Translations under genes and position numbers: made by a program | NCBI RefSeq assembly: GCF_028372415.1 | Contig: NC_092872.1 | Span: 513,980,224 to 514,044,223 of the forward strand | Length of the DNA: 64,000 nt | Origin: Notamacropus eugenii | Taxonomy: Eukaryota; Chordata; Mammalia; Diprotodontia; Macropodidae | Direction of reading: 5' to 3' | Shown: positions 34,430 to 46,214 of the stretch, one piece after another | Numbering within the stretch: the first letter of the stretch is position 1 | Layout: each line of letters starts with the position of its first letter | Notes under the pieces: model-generated | Databases searched by the model: none | Told to the model about the DNA's origin: nothing | Seen by the model: the letters and a program-made list of their open reading frames with translations, nothing else

Positions 34430-37400
34430 ATTATTATTAGTGGTGTTAGTGGTGATATTAAATGTCAGAAAAAGTATTTGAGTCTAGGTTATCCTTACTC
34501 TAAACCTATCACTGTACTGAGCTAAAGTACACATAAATGTCAGGATGGTGCCATGGAACACTTACAATTGCTGTTCAGTCACTGAAAGTATTATATGATT
34601 TGGAATAATTTCATTTGTTCAAATTTATTGGAACACTATTATTTTCAAAAATCTTTCCCCTGAGTGGGGTGGTGCCATGCTCTGGCTTAGAAAAGCCAGG
34701 TATTAAAAATACTTTAAAGTATACTGGAAAAAAGTGCTCATTTCAAAATAGTTTCTGGCAACTGCTCATGTTACAGTAATGCAGGAAGTACTATGATTTC
34801 CTCTGGTAAATGGTGGTACCATGTAATGAAATACTTAGGATATAAGCTGATGCTTGTTTTTCTATGTCTGGAGAATGAGGGAGAGAAAGAAAGAATGAGG
34901 AAATGCTGAGTGATTACATGGGAGCAACTACTTAAGTTATTAGCTTTAAAACAAAGCAAACCCTATCCTGTATCTTCTTTCCTCTAATAAATTCAAAATG
35001 AGTTTCTTTGGAGCAAATTTCCCAGTCATTGCATTGGGAATTAGTAACAAAACAAGTTGGTTGCCTGTGAGGGGGCTGTGTTCCTCCAGTGTTGCAAGAA
35101 GGCTCCTCTTTCTCTGTGATAGATTCTCATCTATACCAATGTGGGAGAGAGGTTCTGGGGTAGAGGGAGAGTAGAGATTCTAAGTAGGGGGAGGAGCTGT
35201 TCTAAGTGCCTTCACATGGCCACAGTTACTATAGCAACCTCTCCCTTTGTCTACTTGTGTTCAGAACGGCTGCCTCATTTATAGTCTGGCACTCAGGTAA
35301 GGCAGCTTGTGTCGTGACATTAGGAAACTAAGACCTGGAAAAACAAACATGCTTAAGCAAATAAACATGTACAACCATCCACCAAGAAGTCATTTCCTAG
35401 ATTAAGTTTGAGGACCTCCCTCTGCCTTAGATTTTGTCAGTGTCTTGATACAGATGTCTATGTCTTGCTATATTTGAAAATGATATTAAGTAATTCAATC
35501 ATGGGTTTTATTTTTAGTTATGGTCATCCAGGTGACTACCACTTGGATTTCTGAGACAGATCTTGCAAAAGCAACTTTAAAAAATTTAAGAAATTAAGAT
35601 CCAAAACGGAAAACAAGATCTACTGAAGCATTGATCCTTCTCTAGACTCTTCCTCTTAGAAGACAACAGGTATATTAAAAAATAAAAACAGCAATGTGAA
35701 TGTAGATTCCATTTTAACTGGGGGTAGGAAAAACACTCTCCATCATAAGGGTAATCCATCTTTCCACTTTACATTCATGGAACTGAGGAAAAGTGGGACA
35801 CAAATTATATTTTATAAAACTTATGACCGAGTTCAAAAAACTTTACAAAAAATCTTATAGACTAAAACATTATTTAAGCTCATTTTACTTGACAGTGGTC
35901 AGATAACATCATGCAACAAGAAGATATGGAAAACTATAGTTTCAAAAAAGTTTGAGTAGAATCAGAACATGAAGTAGTTATTGGCTAAAGAAGTTAGAGG
36001 GGATATGGTAGAGAAGATCTCCTGGAGGCAAGAAAGTTCTACAGAGCCACTCCTAAAGGTAGAAAACCAAAAAATGCTATTCAATGGACTCTATTTTAAT
36101 CTTTTCTTCTGAATTCATTGGGGAATTTAAAAAAAATCATTGGATCTTATATCCAAATTAATGATGGAAATTTGAGTTGACTTTGTAAGAAACTGTTTTA
36201 CAGCTAACTTTGCTGAAAAACATCTATTTTAAAAAATAAAGATAATTATGTGAACTTAATCAACTGTTATTTGTTAATTAAATGAGAACTCCAATATCTT
36301 TAACTTTCGTGAAAATATAAAAAGAAACCAAAGTAACATTTTAAAAAAATCATCCGAAATTAGCAGTTAGTGTCCCAGACAGGCAGCACAAATTCTACTT
36401 AGGGCAAGTGGCATGAGATGCACACCCTCAAATCAACTTTTTAAGGTAGATTCAATTGCAGGAGGTGAAAGAATTAGCAACACTAATGCCAGTGACAGGA
36501 GACCTCAGACTACCTTGTTGTTAGTTATTCTTGCTAAGTGAGTTGTTTCTATGTTGCTAAAGATATGCAAAAATTTGATGCTGTGGAAATCATCCAGGCT
36601 TGAGAAGTTGTGCTTCATGGACTTTTGGGAGCTGACTAAATATCAGCAAGATCATATTTTACCAATACACCAGGACAGGAAATAAAAGATATACCTGATG
36701 GTACATAGGGAATCTTAATAACACAAAGTGTCAGAAAACAGAAATATTGCATTAGATTGGTGATGTTAGGTGCTGGAGTAGGAAGCAATGGACTGATCTG
36801 TAGTTTCAGCAGGCAATAAATGGAACAGAGTTTATAATAAGCAGTTTGAATTGACTGGAATTAATAATATGCTATAGTGTTAAGAGCCCTTGTATTGCAT
36901 CATGGATTATATATTCAGACAGTGGCAAACCAAGTTCTACCAGATTTTATATTTGCATGAAATCCATCAAACAAAGAGGCATTATAAAATGAAGAGCTTC
37001 AATTAGATGTCATATAAAGTCAAATTTGAATCAAGGATTTGAACCAAACTATGAACAACAAGTGAATAAGATTTACACTATAGATTTGCTGCCAAACTAA
37101 ATCCTAACATTATTTTTAACCAAATCAAAGGTATTTAAATAATTTTCAAAACCTAGGAAACTATATAAAAATGAAACCAAGACCATATACTTTCTGAAAC
37201 TATTCACTATGAATAAATATTCCATAAATGAAATCCGAACCATGACATGATTTCATGCAGTTTGAATGATTTTAATTTAAATCTCTGATTTTAATTTGAA
37301 GCAACTTTGGTTTTCCATATTGGAAAATTGACTAAATATCCACAACTATGCTTGGGGGGGTGGTGGTGGAGCAAAATAATATCACTTCCCCTTAGTAAAC

Positions 37401-37820
37401 TTCTTTTCAGCTCAACAAATATTGAATTAAAGTAAAAATATGATGAAGGTATTACATCAGGTTGAATCAAGTATTAGACATGGTTTTTTGGTTGTTAGTT
37501 GTATAAGGTTTGGAGGTTATTTTTTGTTCTTCAAGGGAAAAAAAGCTTTCAGATCTTCCTATATCCCCTCCCTTACAAGCTGAGAAAGTATTTCTTAGTC
37601 TTTTTTCCATTCTCGTTAAACAAATGAAAGAAAAAAAAAACAACAAGCTGCCTCACAGCACAAATCCCCATCTCAATAAACTCTAAAAGTAAAGTAATCT
37701 TAGCTGAACTTTCCCTCATAATCCCAGTTTGGGTGTATAAGAATTATGAAAGTTTTATTTCTTTTAAAAAAGTAAATTCCTAACTTTTTATTGGGGAAAG
37801 AATTTTGTGTTCCAGCACAA

Positions 37821-37823
<3 letters not shown>
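34430..37823. other. Repeat-poor 3.4-kb block
   Basis: No gene and no confident transposon. An RFX X-box-like sequence sits at 35225-35238. A short G-run lies near 37353-37360, and an A10 run lies near 37630. This is the longest transposon-poor stretch in the window. Confidence 0.4.

Positions 37824-37907
<84 letters not shown>
37824..37907. repeat. (TC)n microsatellite
   Basis: More than 80 bp of almost pure TC, followed by a degenerate CTTT/CCCT pyrimidine tract to about 37950. It gives poly-Ser/Leu and Arg/Glu frames that are not genes. Confidence 0.98.
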
Positions 37908-37908
<1 letters not shown>

Positions 37909-37950
37909 TTCTTTCTTTCTCCCTCTTTCTCTCCCCCCCCCCTTCACCAT

Positions 37951-38559
37951 CCTCCCATTGTGCTTTTGCACTGATGTAACACATCTGCTCAGAAAGCTAC
38001 TATGAATCTCTTTTCAGGAAGCATGCTGCAACCCCAATTGAGAAGAAGTAGAAGAAAGCCAAAAGGCCCCAGTGAACCAGTAATGAGGGATCCAGATCAG
38101 AAGCTACGGATGGGAAAGTCGTCACTTGTTTCCACCCCTACTGTAAAGGGCTCAACCTTCTGGAGAAGACGCTATGGCTGAAACTTATTGTTGAGTTAGA
38201 ACAGACAGTGCCATAGGCAGGAGGAACGGTTACTCTTGTATGTGGCACAATATTTACTGTCCTCCAGAGATTAAAAACCTCCAATACCTCCTTTGTGACA
38301 TCTCACCACCTGGGTCTCTTTATCTCTCAATACTAACTTCATATAGGAAACCAAAATGTTGTGTAGCAAGAGTGTACTTGTGTGTATTAAAACTTCAAAC
38401 TCCAATTTCAGCTATTTTGTGGCACTTTTGGTGGGCTTTGATGAGATAAATTAAGTCTATTTTTCTCCTGATTGCCTTGTTGCCTCTCTTTGTAACTTCA
38501 CTTTGTATTCCTTTCTGTTCAATACTTTTCAAAGTACTGAGAGTTTAAAGAGGGACAAT
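37951..38559. other. Non-coding, no assigned repeat
   Basis: Nothing recognised. The frame at 38240-38449 has no coding features. Confidence 0.4.
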
Positions 38560-39480
38560 AAATCCCAGATCAGTTTTTAATGACCATGGTAAGCCTGCTT
38601 GTAATATGTCAGTAAGCTGAGCCTAAAAGCCAATGGGGAATAGGCCATTTCTGCCTTAGTAATTGCCTCCACAGAAAGATTTATAATGTCATTATCTGAA
38701 TCTACAAGAAATAACTCATAGAGCTGAAATACCCTAAAAAAAATATTACAATTCTCTTAAAATCTAGTCATTCATAAATGCTAAATCATAAAACTTTTTT
38801 CAAGATGGTTTATGTTAAAAATAAAACCTAGTAAAAATATAAATGTACGTTTCTTAATCAGATTCGTCATTCTTTTTTATGTGTCTATCGGCTGCTCGGA
38901 ACCTTGCTGGCCAGTTGCTTCAGCCCTAATATTGTGTGGTTGGAATCCCAAGCCACTTGCAAAACCCATGGGGGCGGGTAAGCATTTTGTGCTGCCTTTT
39001 TATCTCTGTGTGATCACGGGGAGTAAAGAGGAAGAGGGTTAGTTAGTAAGGCAATAAAATTAATTTTAGCAATAAAAGTCACCTTTCCCCCTAATTTCTC
39101 CATGCAAAAACATCCTCAGCTTCCTGCTAAAAGCACCGCCAAGCTGTTTAAGTCATTTCTGTGGGTTTCCTTCGCCCTTCACATTTCCCAATCAAAGAAG
39201 ATCATTCATTTCTTTCAAATAGCAGGAAATATATTTTCCAATTGGTCTGGGGCTTAATAAAGTCTTGGTATTGCCATAGCTACTCATCTCCTGATGCTCT
39301 AATACACTGCACAATTTATACTAATTTCAGCAGAGCTAAAATATTCTTCAGTGTAGAGAAACTATTAGAGTTTTTTTTAAAGGACACTGGAGATGCTTGT
39401 CATCATTAGCAAAATCTTATTTTTCTCACTTTTAAATACAGTAATTTGCAGGAAACTTGAATATTAAATCAGGTTCTTTT
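38560..39480. promoter_or_regulatory. Candidate conserved non-coding region
   Basis: About 900 bp without recognisable transposons, with AT-rich homeodomain-like cores such as 'aaaattaattttag' near 39056. There are several retained CpGs (38889, 38898, 38976, 39136, 39171) and dense short motifs. The frames at 38812-39042 and 39161-39409 show no domain. The regulatory call is inference from texture. Confidence 0.4.
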
Positions 39481-39529
39481 CTGGATTTTTTCTTCCCTTC
39501 CTGTATAGCTTCACTCAAGATTTGGGTTA

Positions 39530-39825
39530 TAGTATTTTTCTGTTACTCATGAGTCACTCCTCTCAACTCAGTCTTTTCCACTAATCTGGCCTTTTGCACA
39601 CCCTGCCTTGGGCCATCTCTTCAGTTGTTGGATTGTAATAAAACTTAGCTCCTATATTATTTCATTTTTTCACATATGAATGTCTTTTCTCCTAACTGGA
39701 TTTTAAGCCTCTTGAGGGCAGATCCCTGTGTCTTTATCTTCTTAAACTCCTCCACAGTGTCTTTGGAAAAGTGCCTTGCACAAGACAGGTGCTTAACCTC
39801 TATTTGTTGGTCAGACTCCATTTCT
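39530..39825 (+). mobile_element. L2 3' end
   Basis: 'cctcttgagggcagatccc', 'ccacagtgtctttggaaaa' and 'ttgcacaagacaggtgctt' are in L2 order. Confidence 0.7.
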
Positions 39826-39829
39826 GGAA

Positions 39830-40770
39830 GGCAATGTTACATGAATTTTTTAGAACTGAAACATCAAGCAGCTTAATGACTAGGTATGTAATGGAACTAA
39901 AAGTTTGGAAATGTGATTTTTAAAGCTTGGTTTAAAAAGGCTCTTTTCTGACAGCTCATTTTCCCTAAAAGCTGTTGCGCCTTGAGTGGAGTCAGATTTA
40001 TAATTTGAAATAAACATAATCCCCTATTGCTCATTAACTTTAATATTCTGATCTGAGTTGGGATCAGAGAATTGAAACTCAGCCGTCCCTGAGGGAAGAG
40101 CTCTAGATACTCCAAAAAAGAAAGGCTGAGTCTTAACCAGAAGTAGTTATTGCTATTGGGGTGAACTTTGAAGCAGAGAAACAGCAGATGAGTTAACTTC
40201 ACACCTGAAGTCAAATTTGGAAGGCATGTTGTGTGTTGAGAAGAATAAGCTATAAGCTGGGGTGGGGTGAGGTTGAGGCAGGCAGAGAGACTGAAATCTC
40301 ACTTATGGATAAAACATATTGAATATCCCATCATAACTCATGTGAAACTACTCATCCTAGAGGTTGGAGAGGGAGGAGTAATAGGGCTAGGCAGAGTTGG
40401 TTAGGTATACTTTTGTACACAACACATTTCATTGTCAGGATAATAATTTAGCTAGGAATAATGTAAGGATGAGTACAGAGACTAGAGTAGTCAGTTTGGT
40501 GTCAGGAGTAGCCAACTCTGGAACTACCTCTGTGACCATGAGCAAATCTTTTAACTTCTCTGTGCCTCAAGAAAACAGGAATAATATTGTCTTTGAGGTA
40601 ATAGATGTTATTTGTGGAAATTACAAATACCACCATCTCAAAGGAATTGAACCTGATGTTGCACTTGGGGAGAAAAAGATTCATAAATTTCTAGGCAGTA
40701 GATGTCATAGACTGGATAACTTAAAAACACTATGGAAAAAATCATTTATCGTTAACCTATAATTATGTCA
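39830..40770. other. Non-coding with a MIR fragment
   Basis: 'gaactacctctgtgaccat' and 'gagcaaatcttttaacttc' at about 40500-40620 suggest a plus-strand MIR piece. The 121-codon frame at 40397-40762 runs through it and is not credible as a gene. Confidence 0.45.
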
Positions 40771-40774
40771 CTTC

Positions 40775-41190
40775 TGTACACCTCCCTCCCCATCTTACCT
40801 TACAGTACCTTGCACTCTCTCTTTTGCATGAATATTTTGGTTTGTCTAATAGTTATGCAAACACATGTATTATTTCATCTTTCTCCATTATAAGTTCCTT
40901 GAATTCAGGGACCCCAAGTCTTTTGTCTTATACACCCTCTCCCACCTAGCCTTTCTCTCCACCTCACCACCTATCATGGGTCTTTGCTTCTACAGTCAGG
41001 CAATAAGCATTTATTAAACACCTACTATGTGCCAGGAAGTATGATATGTGTGGATTCACTAAAAAAAAAAAAAGGCAAAAGACAGGCCCTGCTCTCAAGG
41101 AGCTCAAAATCTAAGGGAGGAGACAACATGAAAACAATTATATACAAACTGCACATAGTAGGTGATTAACATTTTTTGAATGTTGCAAGG
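40775..41190. mobile_element. L2-type ends in opposite orientations
   Basis: The plus-strand L2 3'-like sequence at 40780-40930 ('ttccttgaattcagggacc') is followed by a minus-strand 3' end at 40995-41180. The latter has 'gcatttattaaacacctac', 'tatgtgccaggaagtatga' and 'ctcaaggagctcaaaatct'. Confidence 0.65.
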
Positions 41191-41194
41191 TAGA

Positions 41195-42685
41195 GGGAGG
41201 AGTGGGGTGAGTTGCAAGGGAAGAAAGTCTCAGAAAGGTGTACTAGAAAAGCCCACAAATCACTTAGATGAAATCACTGCGCAACTGTGAAACAGACAGA
41301 TAACACTTCATATTGTTAATTTTGTTATGAAGTTGAGTTTCACCTAACAAAACTGACAAAGTCACAACAAACACTGAATATTAATTTGACCTTTTTATGA
41401 GTAGTTAAAAGGGAAAGGCAAATCTTGTTATTCCCACATGGCTTGGAGCTCTACCCCTCCCACTTCTATTTCCTCTTCTGCAAAATTAGTGTTAGTGTGT
41501 AGCTTTTGACAGGTGAGTTCAAGGCAGCAGTCTTTACTTGGCTTTGCTCTACAAAGGTTAAGGGAGTGGTTCTGATATTTGCCTTTTTAAAAACTGTTCA
41601 AAGAAGTCTCAATTTTTATCATCTCTAACATCTTCAAAAAGTGAAACAGTAGGCAAAGAATATACAAATCAATTATCTGATCAGGAAACTGGATTTTGTC
41701 AAGTTTTTGACAAAAATAGTTATGAAGTGATGTTTTCAGCTTGATTGTTAAGCTGATTAGAGTGGCAAATACTAGAGACTAAAGAAGCTTTATCCTGCAA
41801 AATGACGTTAGCATCCTTTAGCTGAGAAAAAGTCACATTAAATAAATTAAAACAAGCCTACTCCTTGCCTTTGGCCTGAAGTAATCTCCAATTTGTATCT
41901 TAAAATTATCTGAGGAGAATTATTTTCTTTACCTCTTCTGTGATAGAGTTCTCTTACTGAGGGATGCACTTGAAAAAAAGTCAGTATAAATGTGTTCCTA
42001 ACTCACTAGGCCCAAATTTTTCACTCATAGTTTAACAGAGTCAGATGGGCAAGGGAGGCAAGAGTGTGGGATGAAGCATGCAGGGGGATGCAATGAGGGC
42101 CACTTTTCCATCTGACTTTTTTTATAAATGCATATAGTATTAATGCCAGAAAAGTCCATTTTCTGTGGCATATAGATATTGATTTTATAATAAGTCAAGC
42201 TATCTGTCAGTACCGTAGAGGCTTGAAATCACCTATGGAGAGTTACACACCTTCTCCAACAACAAAAGCTTTATGGAGATTTCTCTTTGTCTCCTCTGTA
42301 GGGTATGATGCCTGATACAAATGAGGCCACCCAAATGCTTCTGCAAATTATACTTTGTCAAAACATATTTTGAATGTCAAAATTAAAAAAAAACTTCAGA
42401 GTTCAGCAGAGCATAGTAAATACAGATCATGGAATCATGGAACTGGACACTGCAAAATTAAGTTAATTTGATGTATTCATCACCTTTCCAGGCATTTAAG
42501 CTGTTACATAATCATTACTAAAGTTGAAATTATATTTGAATCTTAATGACTATGATTTTGTTTTGCAACTTTAGCTGCACCTCTTAATTCTGTTTTACAT
42601 ATACGTTGTATTTATTTAGGTCCCTATCCACATTTTCATTGCGGGTTCCCAATGTGTAAACTCTCTCCATTGATATAGACCCATA
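41195..42685. other. Repeat-poor non-coding stretch
   Basis: No gene or confident repeat. A 9-bp perfect hairpin lies at 41694-41715. Confidence 0.4.
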
Positions 42686-42689
42686 ATTC

Positions 42690-42835
42690 ATCTGTATACA
42701 ATTTTAGAGAGTTGGCTATGACTCTGAGAGGTTAAGTGACTTTCCCATGGTCTTGACGGTAGTATTTGTCACAGCCAAGCTTTGAAGAACAGTCTTTCTT
42801 ACTTCAAGGCTAGCCCCCTATCCAGCTAGTAGCAA
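42690..42835 (-). mobile_element. MIR-type SINE, antisense
   Basis: 'gagaggttaagtgactttc' and 'ccatggtcttgacggtag', ending with 'ctatccagctagtagc', are the complement of a SINE. Confidence 0.65.
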
Positions 42836-42869
42836 TCATCAAACCTACTTTGTACTGACAAAGTAATAG

Positions 42870-44368
42870 AGAAGTATTTCAGTGGAATAGGTTAGGTACA
42901 CAAGACACAGTAGTTAATGTTTACAGTAATCTACTGTTTGATAAAGCTGAAGACCCCAACTTTGGGGATAAGAACTCACTATTTGACAAAAACTTACGGG
43001 AAAACTGGAAAATAGTATGGCAGAAACTAGGCATAGACCAATGTCTGATACCGTATACCAGGTAAAGTCCAAATGGGTACATGATTTAGATACAAAGGCT
43101 GATACTATAAAAAAATTAGGGGAGTAAGGGATAATTTATCTGTCAAAATTATGGAGAATGGAGGAATTTATGAGTAAACAAGAGATAGAAAACATCTATA
43201 AAATGCAAAAAGGATAATTTTGATTACATTAAATTGAACAGCTTTTGCACAAACAAACCCAAATCAACCAAGATTAGGAGGGAAGCAGAAAACTGGGAAA
43301 GAATTTTTACAACTAGTGTCTCTGACAAAGGGCTCATTTCTAAAATATATAGAGAACTGAGTCAAATTTACAAGAATACAAGCTATTCCCCAATTGATAA
43401 AAGGTCAAAGGATATGAACAGGCAGTCTTCAGAGGGAGAAATTAAAACCATCAATTGATATATGAAAAAGTGCTCTAAATCACTGTTGATTAGAGATGCA
43501 AATCAAAACAACTCTGAAGTACCACATCACACCTATCAGACTGGTTAACATGATAAAACAAGAAAATGATAAATGTTGGAGAAGATGTGGGAAAGTTGGA
43601 AAACTAATTCATTGTTGGTGGAGCTGGTGATCCAGCCATTTTGGACACCAATTTGGAACTGTGCCCCAAAGGCTATAAAAATGTTTATACTCTTTGACCC
43701 AGCAATACCGCATCTAGGACTGTATCCCAAAGAGATCATAAAAATGGGAAAAGGACCCACATGTATAAAAAAATTCATAGTAGCTCTTTTTGTGGTGGCC
43801 AAGAACTAGAAATTGAGGGGATGCCCATCAATTTCGGAATGGCTGAACAAGTTGTGGCATATGAATGGAATGGAATACTATTTTGCTATAAGAAATGATG
43901 AAAAGGCAACCTTCAGAAAAACCTGGAAAGACATATATGAACTGATGCTGAGTGAAGTGATCAGAACATGGAGAACATAGTACACAGTAACAGCTACAGT
44001 GTGTGATGACTGATTTGGTTAGACTTAGCCCTTCTCAGCAATGCAAGGACCTAAAACAATTCCAAAGGACTCATGATGGAAAATGTCATCCACATCCAGA
44101 GCAAAAACAATGGAGTCTGAATGCAGAGTGATGCAGACTGTTTTCTTTTTGTTTCGTTTTATTTCTCATGGTTTCTCTCATTCATTATAATTCTTCTATG
44201 CAACATGACTAATGTAAAAATGTGTTTAATAGGAATGTATGTGTAGAACCTATATCAGACTGCATACTGTCCTGAGGAGGGAGGTAGGACAGAGGTAAGG
44301 AAAATTTAAAACTTATGGAAGTGAATATTGAATACTAAAAATAAATAAATTAACTATTAAAAAAATCC
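42870..44368 (+). mobile_element. 5'-truncated L1 with ORF2 C-terminus and 3'UTR
   Basis: Plus-strand L1 relic of about 1.5 kb. The broken ORF2 reads NSLFDKNLRENWKIVWQKLG near 42970, then KLNSFCTNKP and WERIFTTSVSDKGLISKIY (43234-43458). At 43573-43809 it reads FDPAIPHLGLYPKEI and CIKKFIVALFVVAKN. These match the C-terminal third of mammalian L1 ORF2, downstream of the RT core, which is absent. The 3'UTR runs to the A-rich end 'aaaaataaataaattaac'. The end sequence is shared with 17605-17924 and the HAL1-like element. Confidence 0.92.
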
Positions 44369-44429
44369 CACGAAGATGTGGTTCATAAGTAAATTAATCA
44401 CAAACACCATTCAATAGGTATATGAAAAA

Positions 44430-44535
44430 TTCATTATTTCCTCTAGTAGATTGTAAGTACCTTGAAAACAGGGACTTTCATCTTTTGTCCTTGTGTCTAC
44501 AGAACCTAGCACAGTGTCTAACACATTGAATGCAC
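44430..44535 (+). mobile_element. L2 3' end fragment
   Basis: 'gtaccttgaaaacagggac' and 'acctagcacagtgtctaac'. Confidence 0.75.
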
Positions 44536-45182
44536 TTATTGTCACTCATCTAAAATTCATCATTGACAACATCATTTGTTATTATTCAATGAAAACTGTT
44601 CTCTCTAAAGTTAGCACTGAGCTCTTCATTGCCAACTCTAATGGCCCTTCCTCAATTCCTATCCTTCTTGACCTCTAGCATTCTTTCTTCCTATAAATTC
44701 TCTACTCTCTGAGTTTTTATGATACTGCTCTCCTTTGGCCCTCCTCCTTCTTGTCTGACCCCTCCTTCTGAACCAGAGATTGAACAATTAAAGGAATCCA
44801 GAAAAGATGCTAGATCTAACTTATCCATGTTATTCCCACTAACTGTTGGTATACTTCAAGAATTTGTCCTTAGTGTCTTACCTTCTGGTTCTCAGTTTTC
44901 TCACTCAGTAACCTCATCAGTTCCTGTTGGCAGAATCAACATCTCTATAAAAATGACTCCCTGAACTATATATCCAGGCGTAGATTCTTTTCTGAGCTCG
45001 ATTTCCAAATGAGTAATTGCCCACTGAACATTTCAAATTGGATATCCTGTAGGTATCCTCATCTCAACGTGTCAAAAACCAAGCATCTTGTCCTATCTTA
45101 ACACACCCCTTTTCCAAACCTTCTTATGTCTTTTTAGGGCATCATCATCTTTCTACTCACCTTAGTGTCATCCTCAATGCAT

Positions 45183-45305
45183 AACTCACTTCACTGGTGA
45201 CCTTGCACAGCCCTCCCTCACTCAAAACAAAGTCAAATACAAGTCATGTCATCATTTCTCTGATGTCATGGTCTTCGAAAACGAAGGATGAACACAACAA
45301 GAACC
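45183..45305 (+). mobile_element. RTE-tailed SINE (Mar1-like) 3' part
   Basis: 'ctggtgaccttgcacagcc', 'ctccctcactcaaaacaaa' and 'tgatgtcatggtcttcgaa', ending in 'gaacacaacaag'. Inserted in L2. Confidence 0.85.
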
Positions 45306-45799
45306 CAATTTCACATATGCAATCCATTTCAAAATCTTGTCATTTCTGTTTCTGCATATTTTTCCTGCATGCCTGGCTCTCCATTCCCACAGTTACCATT
45401 CAAGTTCTGATCCTCACTCCCTTTCACCAGGATTATTGCAATAACCTCCTAATTGGTCTCCTTGCCTCAAGTGTCCTTATTTCTTCTGTATGCCCTCCAA
45501 ACAACTGCCAAAGTGAGTTTCCTAAAGTCTAGGTTTGCTTATGCTACCCCATTCAAAACTCCAGTGGTCCCCAATTATCCCAAGATCAAATATAAGCTCT
45601 GCTTAGCATTTCAAGTGGAGCCCCATCCTAGGCTTCTTATACAATACTACCATGGATATTATAATATTGCCATATTAGCCTTTATTGCTGTTCCTTACAT
45701 AAAACACTCCATATCTTGTCTCCATGCTTTTGCCTCCCCATGTATGGAATGTTCTCCCTCCTCAACTTTGCCTCTTGGAATCTCTGGTTTCTGGAAGGA

Positions 45800-45962
45800 A
45801 ATAAGTGGGGGGGGGGAAGAAGAAGGAAATGTACACAATCACTTTGTTTATCTTTTAAGGAATATCAAGTTGTACATAGTGCATTTGTGGTTTCATGTGC
45901 AATCATGTTTTTTTATTGTACTATGGTGTAGAAATGTTTGTTTTATTTAATAAATTAAAAAA
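45800..45962 (+). mobile_element. Probable L1-type 3' end
   Basis: A G-run ('tggggggggggga') is followed by about 140 bp ending 'aataaattaaaaaaata'. A G-rich tract before an A-rich terminus is typical of L1 3'UTRs. It separates L2 sequence that would otherwise be contiguous. The subfamily differs from the other L1 ends here. Confidence 0.5.
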
Positions 45963-46214
45963 ATATTCAAGTGTTACCTTTTCCATGAGACCATCCCCTT
46001 GTTCCCTCCCTACCCCCAAGTGAGCATCATCTTGTTCTAAAGTATTACCTGGTATTTGTTTTTTTTATTATACGTACTTAGATAATCCCCTGTTAAAATG
46101 TATGTTACCTAAGGGTAGGATATTTTGCTGTTGTTCATATATTCTCAGCACCATACTGCCTGGCACATAGTAGGTGCTTTAATAAATGCTCATTGGTTGA
46201 CTGATAAGTTGATT

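Larger units (their letters stand above)
44570..46210 (+). mobile_element. Long L2 copy with two younger insertions
   Basis: L2 landmarks in order: 'cacttattcccac'-like blocks near 44830, 'attggatatcctgtaggta' near 45036, 'ccaggattattgcaataac' near 45427, 'aactccagtggtccccaat' near 45557, 'gcatgcctggctctccatt' near 45367, and the 3' end 'agtaggtgctttaataaat' near 46170. It is interrupted by an RTE-tailed SINE fragment (45183-45305) and an L1-like 3' end (45800-45962). Frames at 45197-45950 are shadows. Confidence 0.85.

Noticed and set aside
37700-38005. Arg/Glu- and Ser/Leu-rich frames
   Set aside because: These are products of the TC/GA microsatellite.
40397-40762. 121-codon plus-strand frame
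   Set aside because: It spans a MIR fragment and has no recognisable domain or codon bias.
42870-44368. Possible functional reverse transcriptase
   Set aside because: Only the C-terminal third of L1 ORF2 is present, with stops and shifts and no RT core.
45453-45950. 165-codon open frame, the longest in the window
   Set aside because: It runs through L2 sequence and an inserted L1-like tail. L2 landmarks in the same DNA explain it.
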